Assembly: GCA_945861065.1 (NCBI GenBank)
Contig: CAMASI010000010.1
Location: 1-64,000, forward strand
DNA from: Klebsiella pneumoniae
GTDB lineage: Bacteria > Myxococcota_A > UBA796 > GCA-2862545
Direction of reading: 5' to 3'
DNA length: 64,000 bases
Below the pieces are notes generated by a model. The model had not been told where the DNA came from, did no database searches, and saw only the letters and a program-made list of their open reading frames with translations. Below, piece by piece: positions 17,396 to 25,885 of this stretch (position 1 is the stretch's first letter; every line of letters begins with the position of its first letter). The translations under genes were made by a program, and so were the position numbers.

Positions 17396-18744
17396 CGGCG
17401 GTAGGCGTCGTGTTCCCTGCGGCGGGCACTCGTGGATTCCTCTGCCGAGTCAGCCACAACGAGTTCGTACAGCTGGGCCTGCTTCGCACCATGCCGGCGA
17501 AGGATCCGTCCCAAGCGCTGCACATGTTCCCGAACGGTGCCCGAACCCGACATCACGATGGCGACCTCGGCCTCCGGGACATCAACGCCTTCGTTGAGCA
17601 CCCGCGACGTGACCAGCACGCGCTGCGTGCCCTCCGAAAACGCCGCCAACCAGCGGCGACGCTCCGCTGCGTCGGTATGGTGCGTCAACGCAGGCACGAG
17701 AAATCGACGCGACACCTCAAATGCACTTGCGTTGTCGTTGGTGAACACGAGAATCCTTCGCCCAGCGTTCCGCCTTAACAATTCGTCCAGCGCAGCGAGC
17801 TTCCGCGGCGTCGTCTCCAAGATTCGCCTCGACACCCGCCAGGCACGCAGCGCCGATCGACCTGCCGCGCTGCCCATGCCATCGCGAAGGATCCGTGCCC
17901 ATGGCGCACCACGGAGACCGCGGCCGTCGACAAAGGCACGAAACTCGTCTCGCGCAGCCGTGTAGGCAGCCCGTTCGTCGGGGCCAAGCGCCACCCTGAC
18001 ACACTCGGTTTGATACTCGGCAAGCCAGTCGCCAGCGAGTTCCGGGATTTCCTTTCGGTAGACGACGGGTCCGACGAGCTCCACCAGACGATCATGTCCG
18101 CCGTCCGGCCGCTCCAGCGTCGCCGTCAAGCCCAGCCGAAAAGGCGCAAGTGACGCGATCGCAGCAACCGCGTACGACGGCCCCGCGAGGTGATGGACCT
18201 CGTCGAACACCAGCAGGCCAAACCGGTTTCCCAACCTCTCTGCCTGAATCCATGCCGAGTCATAGGTCGTCACGGTGATGTCGTGAATTGTCGAAGAGCC
18301 GCCCCCAAGTACACCGATCGGCTCCCCGAAGGCCCGCCCGAGTCGGTCGTACCACTGGGCCACCAACTCTAGCGTGGGCGCGACAAGCAGTGCGGGCCGA
18401 CGCGTTTGAGCGATCGCCGCCTCCGCCACCAACGACTTTCCGGAACCCGTAGGCAAAACGACCACGCCGCGGCGACCGCCCTCCTGCCAAGCCTCGACGG
18501 CCTCTCGTTGGTAGTCCCGCAGCGAATCCGCTCCGACCCACGGCCGGTTCATCTCGCCCCAACCACGCGCCTCGTCCACGTAGGCGGCACCGGATCGATG
18601 CAGCCACCGAAGCGTGTTGGCGTAGCAATTCGCAGGTGCGCGGGGCAGGCCGACGCGGGCATCAAGCTGGAACCCGTCAGGCCATAGGTCCCGCTCAACC
18701 CCTTCGAGCAACAGGGTTCCGCGGTCAAAACGGAGACGACGCAC
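17392..18744 (-). CDS. XPB-like DNA helicase (superfamily 2)
   Basis: The product is 450 residues from a GTG with GGGAGG four bases upstream; an ATG further upstream adds only Lys/Arg-rich text. Helicase motifs appear in order: LRDYQREAVEAW (Q-like), VVLPTGSGKS (Walker A), APTLELVAQWYDRL (Ia), LLVFDEVHHLAG (II), LGLTATLERPDG (III), VFTNDNASAFEVS (IV), TSRVLNEGVDVPEA (V) and RLGRILRRHG (VI), with LYELVVADSAEESTSARRR at the end. The DEVHH box and the closing Ser-Ala-Arg-Arg text are XPB-typical. The short N-terminal domain (about 80 residues) matches prokaryotic XPB. It is expected to unwind damaged DNA with the Bax1-family nuclease. It is first of three coupled genes and divergent from an ABC operon. 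Confidence 0.88.
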   Translation of the reverse strand: MRRLRFDRGTLLLEGVERDLWPDGFQLDARVGLPRAPANCYANTLRWLHRSGAAYVDEARGWGEMNRPWVGADSLRDYQREAVEAWQEGGRRGVVVLPTGSGKSLVAEAAIAQTRRPALLVAPTLELVAQWYDRLGRAFGEPIGVLGGGSSTIHDITVTTYDSAWIQAERLGNRFGLLVFDEVHHLAGPSYAVAAIASLAPFRLGLTATLERPDGGHDRLVELVGPVVYRKEIPELAGDWLAEYQTECVRVALGPDERAAYTAARDEFRAFVDGRGLRGAPWARILRDGMGSAAGRSALRAWRVSRRILETTPRKLAALDELLRRNAGRRILVFTNDNASAFEVSRRFLVPALTHHTDAAERRRWLAAFSEGTQRVLVTSRVLNEGVDVPEAEVAIVMSGSGTVREHVQRLGRILRRHGAKQAQLYELVVADSAEESTSARRREHDAYRR

Positions 18745-18756
18745 AGGGCCTCCCGC

Positions 18757-18785
18757 TTGACTTGACCCGAACCGATGTTTAGCGT
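18757..18785 (+). promoter_or_regulatory. Candidate sigma70-type promoter for the Gld-type ABC operon
   Basis: TTGACT and TAGCGT are separated by 17 bases, lying 24 bases before the TTG start of the ATPase gene in the 64-base gap between divergent genes. The -35 matches 5 of 6 consensus bases; the -10 keeps the T1, A2 and T6 positions only. This is a pattern match, not a demonstrated promoter. Confidence 0.25.
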
Positions 18786-18808
18786 GCGCCGCCCGCCTAG
18801 GAGGCGTC

Positions 18809-19735
18809 TTGATCGAGGTCAGCGGCCTCACCCGCTATTACGGAAAATTTCAAGCCTTGAGGGACGTGTCCTTTCGCATCGCGGAAGGCGAAATCGTCGG
18901 CCTCTTAGGCCTTAATGGCGCCGGAAAGTCCACGACGCTCAAGGTGCTCGCCGGGCTGATGGCTCCAAGCGAAGGCACCGTGCGTGTGCAAGGCGTAGAC
19001 CTGATGGCAGCGCCCGATGCCGCACGAGCGCGCATTGGCTACCTGCCAGAGGATCCGCCGCTCTACCTTGACATGACCGTGCGAGGCTTCCTCGAGTACA
19101 CGCTCAAGCTCAAGGGCTGCGCCGCCAACAGCCCCCGTCTCGACGAGGTCATTGAGACCTGCCAACTCACCGGACGAGACGAGCAGGTCATCCGCACGCT
19201 TTCGCATGGCTACCGCAAACGCGTCGGCATCGCCCAAGCCATCGTACACGACCCGAAGTTGGTCGTGCTGGACGAGCCAATCAGCGGTTTGGACCCACAA
19301 CAGATCGTGGAAATGCGCAAGGTGATTCGCGCCTTGGGCAAAGGCAGGGCCGTCATCCTGTCCTCCCACATTCTCGGCGAAATCAGCCAGACCTGCGATC
19401 GCATTCTCGTCGTGCACCGAGGACGGCTGGTCGCCCAGGGCACAGAAGCTGAACTCGCAGGCACCCAAATGGAGCGGATCGCGCTCACCGTTCGCGGTGA
19501 ACCGGCCGCTTTCGGAACCTGGCTTGCGTCCCAACCGGGCGTCGGCCAGGTACAGGCCCGCAGCGCCGCTGCCGGACTGGCCGCGGCCGAAGTCCAGCTC
19601 ACTTCCGACGTCCGGGAACAACTCGTCGCCGCCTGCTCCGCAGCGGGATTCGGGGTTCGCCTCGTCGAGTCGCCTCAAGACGAACTTGAGGAGATCTTCC
19701 TCGGACTCACGCAAGGCAAAGGAGCCGACGCATGA
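18809..19735 (+). CDS. ABC transporter ATP-binding protein (GldA-like)
   Basis: The product is 308 residues from a TTG with AGGAGG four bases upstream. ATPase motifs: GLNGAGKST (Walker A), GYLPEDPPLY (Q-loop replaced by Glu-Asp, as in GldA/NatA-type proteins), LSHGYRKRVGIAQA (signature), KLVVLDEPISGLDP (Walker B), and SSHIL (switch His). A roughly 90-residue C-terminal extension follows, typical of GldA/DrrA types. It should power an ABC-2 type exporter made with the next genes. Its stop overlaps the permease ATG. The four-gene order (ATPase, ABC-2 permease, GldG-like protein, DUF4340 protein) is a recurrent bacterial unit; in Bacteroidetes the homologous GldAFG set supports gliding motility. 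Confidence 0.93.
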   Translation: MIEVSGLTRYYGKFQALRDVSFRIAEGEIVGLLGLNGAGKSTTLKVLAGLMAPSEGTVRVQGVDLMAAPDAARARIGYLPEDPPLYLDMTVRGFLEYTLKLKGCAANSPRLDEVIETCQLTGRDEQVIRTLSHGYRKRVGIAQAIVHDPKLVVLDEPISGLDPQQIVEMRKVIRALGKGRAVILSSHILGEISQTCDRILVVHRGRLVAQGTEAELAGTQMERIALTVRGEPAAFGTWLASQPGVGQVQARSAAAGLAAAEVQLTSDVREQLVAACSAAGFGVRLVESPQDELEEIFLGLTQGKGADA

Positions 19736-20457
19736 ACGCGCTTGTCGTCGCCCGCCGCGACTTCGCGGCCTACGTCTACGGATGGTACGGCTACCTCATC
19801 TTTGCCTTGACTCTCGCGGTGCAAGGCCTGCTATTCCAGGCCTGGGTCCTCGGTTCCAAGGACGCCCGTTTCAGCCACGAGGTCATCGAAGACTTCTTTT
19901 ACGTGCACGGCGGCTTTGTGATGGTCGTCGCGGTGCTGCTCGCGATGCGGTCCTTCGCCGAGGAACGCGGGGACGGCACCTGGGTACTGCTCCAGACGTC
20001 CACCTTTCGTGACGGCCAAGTGGTGCTCGGAAAGTGGCTCGCCGGCATGGGCATGGTCGTCGCCTACAACGCCCTGACGCTGTACATGCCGATGCTCATC
20101 TTCGTCAACGGCAAGCTCAGTCCTGCCCACCTCGCCAGCGGCTACCTGGGTTCCGTGCTCTTGGGCGGGGCGTGTATGGCGATTGGTGTGTTCGGCTCAT
20201 CGTTGTTCCGTAGCCAGTTGCTTGCGGGCATCGTCTCGGGCATCATCGTTGTCGGCTTCCTGACCACGTGGATGCTCTCTGAGGTCGTCGAATCCCCCTT
20301 CAACGACGTGGCCGCCTACATGGCCCTCTTCCAGCAACACTTCATTCCGTTCTATGAGGGTCGCCTCGAGTTGAACGGCGTTGTGTACCTGGTTTCGATG
20401 ACTTGGCTCTTCCTTACGCTGACCACGCGGGTGCTGGTCGGCCGTCGGTGGGAATGA
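19732..20457 (+). CDS. ABC-2 type permease (GldF-like)
   Basis: The product is 241 residues with six hydrophobic segments, beginning MNALVVARRDFAAYVYGWYG, as in GldF/NosY-type permeases. The RSFAEERGDGTWVLLQTS segment is the amphipathic coupling helix region common to ABC-2 exporters. It overlaps the ATPase gene by 4 bases and the next gene by 4, so the subunits are probably made in fixed ratio. Substrate is unknown. Confidence 0.9.
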   Translation: MNALVVARRDFAAYVYGWYGYLIFALTLAVQGLLFQAWVLGSKDARFSHEVIEDFFYVHGGFVMVVAVLLAMRSFAEERGDGTWVLLQTSTFRDGQVVLGKWLAGMGMVVAYNALTLYMPMLIFVNGKLSPAHLASGYLGSVLLGGACMAIGVFGSSLFRSQLLAGIVSGIIVVGFLTTWMLSEVVESPFNDVAAYMALFQQHFIPFYEGRLELNGVVYLVSMTWLFLTLTTRVLVGRRWE

Positions 20458-22343
20458 TGTTCGAAAATACTGGTCTTCTGTTGCTCGGCGGCATCATCGC
20501 AGCACCGCTCTTGGCCTTGGTCGGGTCGGTGGCCTACGACGCCTGGACCCGCCGGACGGGCTCCTCCATCGTGCTCGGTGCCGCACTCGGTCTGCTGTTC
20601 GTCGGCGAACGGCTGTTCGGCGAAGGATCGTGGCGCCCCATGGTTTCGGGCCTCGGCCTGCTCGTGCTGGCCGCCGCGGTGCTTCTCCGAGTCCGAGCCT
20701 CAACCGGTGCCACCGGCACTGCCCAGACCGTGCACGGACGTGCGCTTACGGGCACGCTTCTCGTCGGCTTGGCCGTGGCTCTGTACGGGGTCAGCCTGCC
20801 GTCCGCGATGGACATGGCGGGCCTCGGTGAAGAAACCCTGCCACGAGCCAAGGCCACGCTGGCAACGCTGTGGCCCATTCTCGCATTGCTCGGTTTCTTG
20901 CCCACGGTGTGGCTGGATCGGGTCCTCGCCCTCCACCCCATCGCCGTGCCGGAGCGCGCTGCCGAAGTCGCTTGGCAGTCCGGTTTGATCGCCGCGTTGT
21001 CGATCTCATTGTTGTTCCCGTTGAACTACCTGGCCGACGCAAACAACGTGGAGAAGGACGTCGCGTACTTCCGTACCACCCGTCCCGGTACCGCCACCGC
21101 CACGATGATCACTACGCTCGCCGAACCGGTCGAGGCCTTGTTGTTCTTCCCGTCCGGAAACGACGTAGGGCGCGAGGTCAAAGCCTACTTCGATTCCCTC
21201 GCCCAGATCGCTGGCGACCGTCTCACCGTGCGTCTCGTCGATCAGGCCCTGGACCCCGCCACCGCCGAAAAACTCAAAGTGCGTGACAACGGCGACGTCG
21301 CCTTTGTTCTCGGCGAAAAGAACCAGCGCTTCAAGATCGGCTTGGAGCTAGGCAAGGCCCGCAAGGACCTCAAGCGCCTCGACAGTTTGGTCCAGACCAA
21401 TCTGCTCAAACTGACGAAGGCTCAGCGCACAGCCTACTTCCTCGCTGGACACGGCGAAGCGTCGAGTCGGGAGAAAGAAAACCCTCTCGAGAAATTGAAC
21501 ATCTTCAAGAAGTTCGTACTTGAGGCCCAGAACTTCAAGGTCACGAACCTTGGCGTCTCTGAGGGGTCGGCGGTGGCCGTTCCCGATGATGCCGCGCTGG
21601 TCGTTATCGCCGCGCCCAAGAAGCCCCTGCTTCCCGAGGAAGAAGCGGCGCTTGAGGCCTATTGGGACCGCGGTGGCCGCATCCTCGCGATGACCGAGCC
21701 CGGTGCGGACCCCATGACCCCGCTGATGGCAAAACTCGGCGTGACCGTGGGCACCGCGCCTTTGGCGAATGCAGAGAAATACATCCAACAAACGCGGGGT
21801 CCGGCGGATCGCGTGTTGTTGATGACGAACAAGTTCGGCAGCCACGAGTCGGTGAAGACGCTTTCGAAGAACAGCACCCAGTTCTACGTCGTCCTGCCCA
21901 CCGTCAGCTCGGTCACCAAAACCCCCGACACGACGAACAAAGTCACCACGATGTTGCGCAGCTTCCCAGACACCTGGGAAGACCTCGACGGTGACCGGAC
22001 CCTCGGCCCGAACGAGCACGGTAAGGTGCATGAATTCGGCCAGGCGATCAGCGCGGGCGACGACAAAACCGGTTCTCGCGCCGTCGTGTTTGGCGACGTC
22101 AACCTGATGTCGGATCCCTTGCTTGAGTCCTTACAAGGAAACCAACAACTCGCACTCGACGTCACGCGCTGGCTCGTCGGCGAAGACGAGGTTTCTGGCA
22201 CAACCGAGTCGGAAGAAGACGTGAAGGTGCAACACACCCGTGAGGAGGACCAATACTGGTTCTGGTTCACCACCGCGGCCATGCCCGGCATGATTCTGGC
22301 CTTGGGTGGGCTTGTGATGCGGTTCCGCGGGAGGCGCGCGTGA
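20454..22343 (+). CDS. GldG-like ABC-type transport auxiliary protein
   Basis: The product is 629 residues from ATGATG overlapping the permease stop. The N-terminus has about five membrane segments (LLLLGGIIAAPLLALVGS onward, to about residue 185). A large soluble domain follows: FRTTRPGTATATMITTLAEP, VRLVDQALDPATAEKLKV, then AYFLAGHGEAS and ALVVIAAPKKPLLPEEEAAL. One C-terminal membrane helix ends in an Arg-rich tail. This is the GldG / ABC_transp_aux architecture, in which the extracytoplasmic domain has a glutamine-amidotransferase-like fold. It is thought to assist the ABC-2 transporter; its exact role is not known. It overlaps the DUF4340 gene by 4 bases. Confidence 0.9.
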   Translation: MMFENTGLLLLGGIIAAPLLALVGSVAYDAWTRRTGSSIVLGAALGLLFVGERLFGEGSWRPMVSGLGLLVLAAAVLLRVRASTGATGTAQTVHGRALTGTLLVGLAVALYGVSLPSAMDMAGLGEETLPRAKATLATLWPILALLGFLPTVWLDRVLALHPIAVPERAAEVAWQSGLIAALSISLLFPLNYLADANNVEKDVAYFRTTRPGTATATMITTLAEPVEALLFFPSGNDVGREVKAYFDSLAQIAGDRLTVRLVDQALDPATAEKLKVRDNGDVAFVLGEKNQRFKIGLELGKARKDLKRLDSLVQTNLLKLTKAQRTAYFLAGHGEASSREKENPLEKLNIFKKFVLEAQNFKVTNLGVSEGSAVAVPDDAALVVIAAPKKPLLPEEEAALEAYWDRGGRILAMTEPGADPMTPLMAKLGVTVGTAPLANAEKYIQQTRGPADRVLLMTNKFGSHESVKTLSKNSTQFYVVLPTVSSVTKTPDTTNKVTTMLRSFPDTWEDLDGDRTLGPNEHGKVHEFGQAISAGDDKTGSRAVVFGDVNLMSDPLLESLQGNQQLALDVTRWLVGEDEVSGTTESEEDVKVQHTREEDQYWFWFTTAAMPGMILALGGLVMRFRGRRA

Positions 22344-23566
22344 AACAGGTAGTTGCTCTTGGGTTGGTGCTCGGCCTGTCGCTGGTGGGCGCCTACGTCA
22401 GTTGGTTCGAGCCGAAGGAAGACGTCGCAGCAAAGGGGGAGGCTGTCGAAGTTTACCCAGCCAGCGCAGGCGACGTTTCGCGCATCGCGTGGGAAAGCGA
22501 AAAACTCAGCGTCGTCGCCGAGCGGCGCACCGACGGAAAGGGTGAGTACACCTGGCTCAACACCACGGAACGCAAGACCAAGAAGGTCACGCCGCCCAAG
22601 GTGCCGGAAACACCATCGCCGGATCCCGCGGTTCCCCCAGTGACGCCTGACGCAGACCCTGCTGTGGCACCCGACGCAGACCCTGCTCTGGCACCCGACG
22701 CGCCAGGCGATGCGCCAGGGCCGGCCGCCGAGGCCCCACCGGAAGATGTCGAGATCAAGAAGCTCGAGTTCAATGGAAACGACACGGCGACCAAGCTGTG
22801 GGAGCAGTTCTCCCCGTTGATGGCGCTCCGAGAATTGGTACCTGGACCCGAAATCGACACCAAAGTATTCGGATTCGAAACGCCAGAAGGCACGCTCACC
22901 GTGACGCGCAAGGGCGGCGAGGTGACCGTCATTGTGGGCGGCGAAGCGTATGGCTCCAAGGACCGGTACATCAAGGTCGGCGAACGGATCTTCCTCGTCG
23001 ATGACAACACGCTCAGGCCGCTGCAGTTCGCCAACATGCGACTGCTAGAGCGCGGCCTTCAACCCCTGGTCGAAGAGAAGATCGAGACGGTCGAGATTCG
23101 AACTGCGGCGCAAGGTGCCCTGACCCTTACCCAGGTGAATCGCGATGACCGCGCCAAGGCCTTTTGGGCAAGAAGTACGGCGGCGGAAACGGAAGACACC
23201 AGTGCCGGCCTGTGGCTGGGCAAAGTGTTGCGGCTGCGCGGGTCCGAGTACGTCTTCGGAGACGCGCCTGCTGACCTGACCCCGGTCTTCACCTGGACCG
23301 TCACTGGCGACGGGAAAACCTGGGTCATCGAAATGCTGACCGCGACCGCCGAGGACAAAATCGACTGGTACGCGCGCTCCGACTACGATCGTGCCCTTCT
23401 CAAGCTGACCCGCTCCCTCGCAGGTGACGTCGGCGCCGACCTTGAAAGCGTGCTCGCCGGCACGGCCCAAATCGCGCCCTCCGAAGACGACGCGCCCGAG
23501 GACATCGCCCCCGCTCCAGGGTCCGAGCCAGCCAAGCCCCCTCATCCGCTGCCGTCGGCTCCGTAG
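22340..23566 (+). CDS. DUF4340 domain protein of the Gld-type ABC operon
   Basis: The product is 408 residues from a GTG overlapping the previous stop. One N-terminal membrane anchor (VVALGLVLGLSLVGAYVSWF) is followed by an extracytoplasmic region with short beta segments of the DUF4340 style (SRIAWESEKLSVVAER). Residues about 90-140 are a Pro/Asp/Ala-rich linker containing a 24-base direct repeat (two copies at 22646-22693, encoding PDADPA(V/L)AP) followed by a partial third. The C-terminus is Pro-rich. Members of this family usually follow GldG-like genes and probably bind the transporter from outside. The last 25 bases overlap the facing DUF6165 gene. Confidence 0.82.
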   Translation: MKQVVALGLVLGLSLVGAYVSWFEPKEDVAAKGEAVEVYPASAGDVSRIAWESEKLSVVAERRTDGKGEYTWLNTTERKTKKVTPPKVPETPSPDPAVPPVTPDADPAVAPDADPALAPDAPGDAPGPAAEAPPEDVEIKKLEFNGNDTATKLWEQFSPLMALRELVPGPEIDTKVFGFETPEGTLTVTRKGGEVTVIVGGEAYGSKDRYIKVGERIFLVDDNTLRPLQFANMRLLERGLQPLVEEKIETVEIRTAAQGALTLTQVNRDDRAKAFWARSTAAETEDTSAGLWLGKVLRLRGSEYVFGDAPADLTPVFTWTVTGDGKTWVIEMLTATAEDKIDWYARSDYDRALLKLTRSLAGDVGADLESVLAGTAQIAPSEDDAPEDIAPAPGSEPAKPPHPLPSAP

Positions 23567-23931
23567 AGTTTCACCTCGACGAACGGGCTGCCCAGCCTCT
23601 CGTTGAGCCTGCGTTTCCACAACGCACGTTCATCGTTCAGGCGGTACACAGCCCTCGCCGCCGCCACGAACTCTGCGCCAAATTCCCCGTCGGCCTCAAG
23701 CGCTCGCAACCGATCCTCAATGTCCCAAAGCGCGGCATTGACGCGCGTCAATTCTGCGACTTCGACGAGATCCGCCAGCGCCGGCAGGCGCTCCTCCGTC
23801 CACGCCAGCAACAAGGCCGTCAACTCCCGGTCGACGAACGCTCGCGCTGCCGGCTCGACCACCCGCTCGAGTTTGCGCCGCAAGATCGTGATCCGGTCGG
23901 CAACGTCCCCGATGGCTTGAGGCACACGCAT
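23542..23931 (-). CDS. DUF6165 family protein
   Basis: The product has 129 residues and is all-helical. The text RITILRRKLERV, then LTRVNAALWDIEDRLRALE and VYRLNDERALWKRRLNERLG, follows the pattern I associate with DUF6165. Members are small proteins often found near surface polysaccharide or glycosyltransferase genes; their role is unknown. No signal peptide. The ATG at 23931 gives the family-like N-terminus (MRVPQAIGDVADRITIL); an earlier start would only add Arg/Thr-rich text from the intergenic region. It is divergent from the metzincin gene by about 30 bases and convergent with the ABC operon. Confidence 0.72.
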   Translation of the reverse strand: MRVPQAIGDVADRITILRRKLERVVEPAARAFVDRELTALLLAWTEERLPALADLVEVAELTRVNAALWDIEDRLRALEADGEFGAEFVAAARAVYRLNDERALWKRRLNERLGSPFVEVKLYGADGSG

Positions 23932-23960
23932 GGTCGACCCTACCGTGGTACCCCAAGTGT

Positions 23961-25043
23961 ATGTGGGTCTTCGGCTCGCTGCTCGCATGTCATCCGTGGG
24001 ATGAGGCTGTCGTAGACGGCCTCCGCACGCTGGAGCGGTCGTTCCGCACGGACCACGCAGGGTTGGCTACGCTTCGGATCGACCTGGACGAGGGAGAGAC
24101 CGCCTTTCTTGTCACCACCCTTGTTCCTGACAACGCACGCGTCCGTGTCGACAGTCTCACGGACCCCGACGGCACCGAAGCCTTCAACGCCGACGTCGTG
24201 CTTCGGACGACCGAGGCAAAAACAAGCGCGGTCTGGTTGTCCACCGTGAATACGTTTGGGTGGCCCATTCAGCGAGGGGACCGAGAACCTGACGGTGACC
24301 GGTGGAATGTCGACCTCCTGACGACAGACAGCACAGGGGTCCCACTGGCCGCGGACTGCGTCAGTACGGTCCTCATCAAGACCGACGACAACTTCAGCCG
24401 GGGCACACTTCAGGTGGTTGTCGTCTACACCGACGGCGTGGACGACGAGGCCGATTGGGTGCTCGCTGTGGCGTCCGCGGTGGACGCCTGGGGGGCCCTC
24501 ATGGCTGAGAGAGGCGTGGACCTCGACGTCAGCTTCGCACAATGGTCCGGCGACCCAGTGGGCGCACCGGGCTTCTCAGACCCGTTGCCCTGGGAAGAAC
24601 TTTCAGCAGCCCAACCTCTCGGTTCGATCAAGGTCGTGCTCGCTCACGTGATCGCCGAATTTCCGGCTGCGCTCGGGATCACCGGCAACATCCCGGCGCC
24701 GCTGATCCCTTCCGGGCAATCGGGCGTGCTCGTCGGCCTGGACTATGCAGCCGGAATCGACGGCAGCTTCAGCGAGTTGGAGATCCAGCTCCTCGCCGAG
24801 ACGCTTGCCCACGAGTCCGCGCACGCCACTGGTGTCTTCCATCCCGTCGAAGTGGATTGGGACTTGTACGACGCGCTGCCAGACACCCCCACCTGTGTCA
24901 CGGAGCAATCCTGCGAGGCAGAATTCTCCTCGAACCTTATGTTTCCCTACCCGATCTGCACAAGCGCCTTCAGTTGTATCGCCCAGACCGATTTGACCGA
25001 CGACCAAGTGTCCATGGTCCAACGATTTGTTGCCACTCGCTGA
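23961..25043 (+). CDS. Putative lipidated metzincin-type metalloprotease
   Basis: The product has 360 residues. A very short signal MWVFGSLLAC is followed by HPWDEA, so Cys 10 is a likely lipidation site. The zinc motif HESAHATGVFH (residues 284-294) fits HExxHxxGxxH exactly, and SSNLMFPYP about 40 residues later supplies the methionine turn expected in metzincins. Upstream residues form a strand-rich region (about 20-150) and an alpha/beta region (VVVVYTDGVDDEADWVLAVA). Three Cys near the end (CVTEQSCEAEF, CTSAFSC) probably form disulfides. It does not closely match matrixins or astacins, so the subfamily is unclear. It should be a surface or periplasmic protease. Confidence 0.78.
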   Translation: MWVFGSLLACHPWDEAVVDGLRTLERSFRTDHAGLATLRIDLDEGETAFLVTTLVPDNARVRVDSLTDPDGTEAFNADVVLRTTEAKTSAVWLSTVNTFGWPIQRGDREPDGDRWNVDLLTTDSTGVPLAADCVSTVLIKTDDNFSRGTLQVVVVYTDGVDDEADWVLAVASAVDAWGALMAERGVDLDVSFAQWSGDPVGAPGFSDPLPWEELSAAQPLGSIKVVLAHVIAEFPAALGITGNIPAPLIPSGQSGVLVGLDYAAGIDGSFSELEIQLLAETLAHESAHATGVFHPVEVDWDLYDALPDTPTCVTEQSCEAEFSSNLMFPYPICTSAFSCIAQTDLTDDQVSMVQRFVATR

Positions 25044-25271
25044 CGTCAAACTGAAGATCCTGCTCCCCAGCAGGGGCCGCCGCCCTAACCTGCCTATGTT
25101 TGTTGTAGGTATGCGCATGTACGAGCGATCCAATGCACGCACGGGCCCCGTGCCCACCGAAGCGCCCAATCGCCCAGAACGGGCGGTTCGGCAGGACGGG
25201 CTTTCGATCACACCGCTCAGCCGCGTACGAGAATGGGCCTATGAACCAGTTCGCCCGCCCCCGAGGGAACG

Positions 25272-25793
25272 ATGACCGCCAATGACCTGATCTGGCTCTC
25301 CGTTGCAGCCGGAGCGATGCTCTGTGCCGCTCTGCTAGGCCTCTTGGTCGCCGTGGAGTTTCTCCCACGGCTGCTTGGTCGTGAGGAGTCGTTCGCCGAG
25401 CCACGTCGGGCAAAGCCACGCGTACCCGCCCAGAGTTCGCGTGCAGCCGAACCCTTGGTCAGCATTCCCGACCTCAAACCTCGGGGCATCCTCGCGATGA
25501 CGCCGAAGGCCGAGCCCGTGCGCCGCGCTCAGCCTCCGCCAGCGCCCTTGCTCCCTCCGAAAGCCGTGGTCACCAAACGGCCTGCACCGGGAATGGTGAT
25601 CGGGCCTGCAAAGGCCGCCGCGCCACAAAAACAGCCTGCCTACAACCTCAACTTCGATGAGGGGCGATTCGGCGGCGAAGCCGGCACCGACCTTTCCGAC
25701 GTGGATGAAGAAGCAGACCTTCCCACGGTTTCCATCGATCGGAGCCAGTTCGAGGCCGCGTACGGCGAGTTCGCACTCCAGGACCGGGACTAG
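25272..25793 (+). CDS. Small single-pass membrane protein, unknown
   Basis: The product is 173 residues. An N-terminal membrane helix (LIWLSVAAGAMLCAALLGLLV) is followed by a cytoplasmic-type region rich in Pro, Lys and Arg, then an acidic C-terminus with DLSDVDEEADLPTVSIDRSQF. No domain recognised. About 230 bases before it (25044-25271) contain no convincing gene; a frame open there translates to low-complexity Arg/Pro text, and I see no clear promoter or terminator. A tandem repeat follows the stop. Confidence 0.65.
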   Translation: MTANDLIWLSVAAGAMLCAALLGLLVAVEFLPRLLGREESFAEPRRAKPRVPAQSSRAAEPLVSIPDLKPRGILAMTPKAEPVRRAQPPPAPLLPPKAVVTKRPAPGMVIGPAKAAAPQKQPAYNLNFDEGRFGGEAGTDLSDVDEEADLPTVSIDRSQFEAAYGEFALQDRD

Positions 25794-25836
25794 CCGACAA
25801 GCGATCAGCCATTAGCGGTCAGCGGTTAGCCCGCAC

Positions 25837-25878
25837 TGATGGCTGATGGCTGATGGCTGATGGCTGATGGCTGATGGC
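25837..25878. repeat. Six perfect copies of a 7-base tandem repeat (TGATGGC)
   Basis: Six uninterrupted copies of TGATGGC lie between the ends of two convergent genes. Just upstream, 25804-25812 (ATCAGCCAT) is the reverse complement of ATGGCTGAT, which occurs inside the repeat, so the transcript can fold into alternative hairpins. There is no U-run, so it is not a standard terminator. Repeat number is a likely site of strand slippage. Confidence 0.95.
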
Positions 25879-25885
25879 TCACTCC

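Noticed and set aside
25027-25275. A possible 82-residue gene
   Set aside because: No recognisable composition, a late start inside the preceding gene and no ribosome site; treated as intergenic.
25801-25885. CRISPR array or terminator
   Set aside because: Units of 7 bases without spacers exclude CRISPR, and no U-run supports a terminator.
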